This document shows, one piece after another, positions 63,618 through 64,000 of a DNA stretch of 64,000 nt; the first letter of the stretch is position 1; each line of letters opens with the position of its first letter. Source of the DNA: a bacterium (GTDB taxonomy: Bacteria > Vulcanimicrobiota > Vulcanimicrobiia > Vulcanimicrobiales > Vulcanimicrobiaceae); assembly GCA_021805775.1 (NCBI GenBank), contig JAJZED010000010.1, forward strand, positions 1 to 64,000, read 5' to 3'. The notes beneath the pieces were generated by a model that did not search any database, was not told where the DNA came from, and saw only the letters and a program-made list of their open reading frames with translations. The position numbers and the translations under genes are program-made.

Positions 63618-63689
63618 GGGGCGTTTCGATGGTGTCGACGGCCGAACCGTCACTTCGGGCCGCAGCGGGTTCGATTCCCGCACGCTCCA
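63618..63689 (+). ncRNA. tRNA-like RNA resembling the tRNA-like domain of tmRNA (degenerate or novel)
   Basis: A cloverleaf can be drawn. The acceptor stem GGGGCGT / ACGCTCC contains a G3-U70 wobble pair, with A73 as discriminator. A short D-type arm TCGA-TGGTG-TCGA follows. A five-pair stem CCGAA/TTCGG has loop CCGTCAC. The T arm GCGGG-TTCGATT-CCCGC is perfect. The 5' part (GGGGCG...TGGTGTCGACGG) looks like the start of tmRNA, and G3-U70 is the alanyl-tRNA synthetase identity pair. The mRNA-like part and pseudoknots of tmRNA are missing. As a normal tRNA it would read GUC (Asp), but U33 is C and the D arm is odd. A deleted tmRNA, a tRNA pseudogene or a new RNA are all possible. Confidence 0.5.
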
Positions 63690-63759
63690 ACTCAAGAACG
63701 TGCATTTGCACTGCATTGAGAAAGGTGCTAGTCTGAAGTCGACGGTTCGGCCGGCACCA

Positions 63760-63793
63760 AATGCGAGCTGCTCCATACGGGGCGGCTCGCATT
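63760..63793 (+). terminator. Long hairpin, probable terminator of the tRNA-like transcript
   Basis: Arms AATGCGAGC-TGCTCC and GGGGCG-GCTCGCATT form 15 continuous pairs (two G-U) around the loop ATAC, followed by ATTTGTG. Between this and the tRNA-like element lie two smaller stems (CTCAA/TTGAG at 63691-63720 and GGTGC/GCACC at 63724-63758). Confidence 0.6.
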
Positions 63794-63804
63794 ATTTGTG
63801 AAAT

Positions 63805-64000
63805 GCGCGTCTCGATACGGCTGCTGCGCAGCCTACTCGATGTGACAAGGCAGCCTACTCGATGTGGCAAGGCATAATAATTTTGTCACCCCGAGTAGCC
63901 GCCGTCGGCGGCGTATCGAGGGGCGCACGCACGTCTCGATACGGCTGCCGCGCAGCCTTTTCGACGTGATAACTTTTCCTACTCGATGTGGCAAGGCATA
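63805..64000. repeat. Palindromic repeats at right edge
   Basis: Contains GTCTCGATACGGCTGCTGCG, CAGCCTACTCGATGTGACA, a compound unit GTCACCCCGAGTAGCCGCCG ... GGCGTATCGAGGGG ... TCTCGATACGGCTGCCGCGC, and diverged copies ending in CTACTCGATGTGGCAAGGCA. The outer-arm form CTCGATGTG is a local variant. The array runs out of the window. Confidence 0.75.

Noticed and set aside
63618-63689. Ordinary tRNA-Asp (GUC) gene
   Set aside because: U33 is replaced by C, the D arm is not canonical and the acceptor stem has the alanine G3-U70 pair; kept as a tRNA-like RNA instead.

Overview
The window looks like a chromosome segment from a high-GC, double-membraned bacterium. Support for two membranes comes from two very large TonB-dependent-receptor-like proteins, an LptD/OstA-like barrel protein, the lipid II flippase MurJ, several lipobox lipoproteins and an O-antigen-ligase-like protein. 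The mix of diderm envelope genes with a LexA/YneA-like pair carrying Gram-positive-type LexA boxes, a CIRCE-type operator and carboxypeptidase-regulatory-domain receptors fits poorly sampled phyla such as Candidatus Eremiobacterota (WPS-2). That placement is an inference, not something the sequence proves.

Layout. 1-660: remnants of two IS3-family insertion sequences. 840-14919: a visibly AT-richer surface-polysaccharide island with a GT2 glycosyltransferase, large multi-pass membrane proteins (two of them broken by frameshifts), a minus-strand operon NeuB-like synthase / ThDP enzyme / NAD sugar epimerase, then a large membrane protein translationally coupled to a HAD phosphatase. 14934-18353: murJ, a sugar-phosphate transferase and deoB. 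18946-24318: PIG-V-like mannosyltransferase, secreted HELAE-motif lipoprotein, LptD-like barrel coupled to a CBM20-like secreted protein. 24648-33165: lipoprotein, second GT2, thymidine/pyrimidine phosphorylase, O-antigen ligase, mfd. 33422-37236: two coupled NHL-type repeat lipoproteins. 37420-40575: CIRCE-hsp20, then cysD-cysNC for sulfate activation. 40837-43628: GIY-YIG protein and two lipoproteins sharing a DUF3465-like domain. 43766-46851: FHA-panC-coaBC-coaX, a compact pantothenate/CoA operon. 46963-51680: small protein, PilZ, MGL-like PLP enzyme, orphan PTS EIIC, lexA, divergent LysM/YneA-like gene, coiled-coil protein. 52027-60989: two TonB-type receptors flanking a lipoprotein. 61275-63335: sucD and sucC. 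63618-63793: an unusual tRNA-like RNA followed by hairpins.

The most striking non-coding content is a family of compound palindromic repeats (outer arms GTCAYSCCGAGTAG / CTACTCGGGRTGACA, inner arms CGTATCGAGG / CCTCGATACG). They fill most long intergenic spaces from 24.3 kb to the right end, sometimes as tandem arrays (25-bp and 129-bp periods), and immediately flank an AT-rich GIY-YIG gene. The other notable signals are a tRNA-like element resembling the tRNA-like domain of tmRNA (G3-U70 pair, A73, GTCGACGG signature) but with no tag reading frame; a lexA/yneA-type SOS divergon with two LexA boxes; a CIRCE operator in front of hsp20; and an 11-bp-spaced direct repeat shared by the upstream regions of both TonB receptors.
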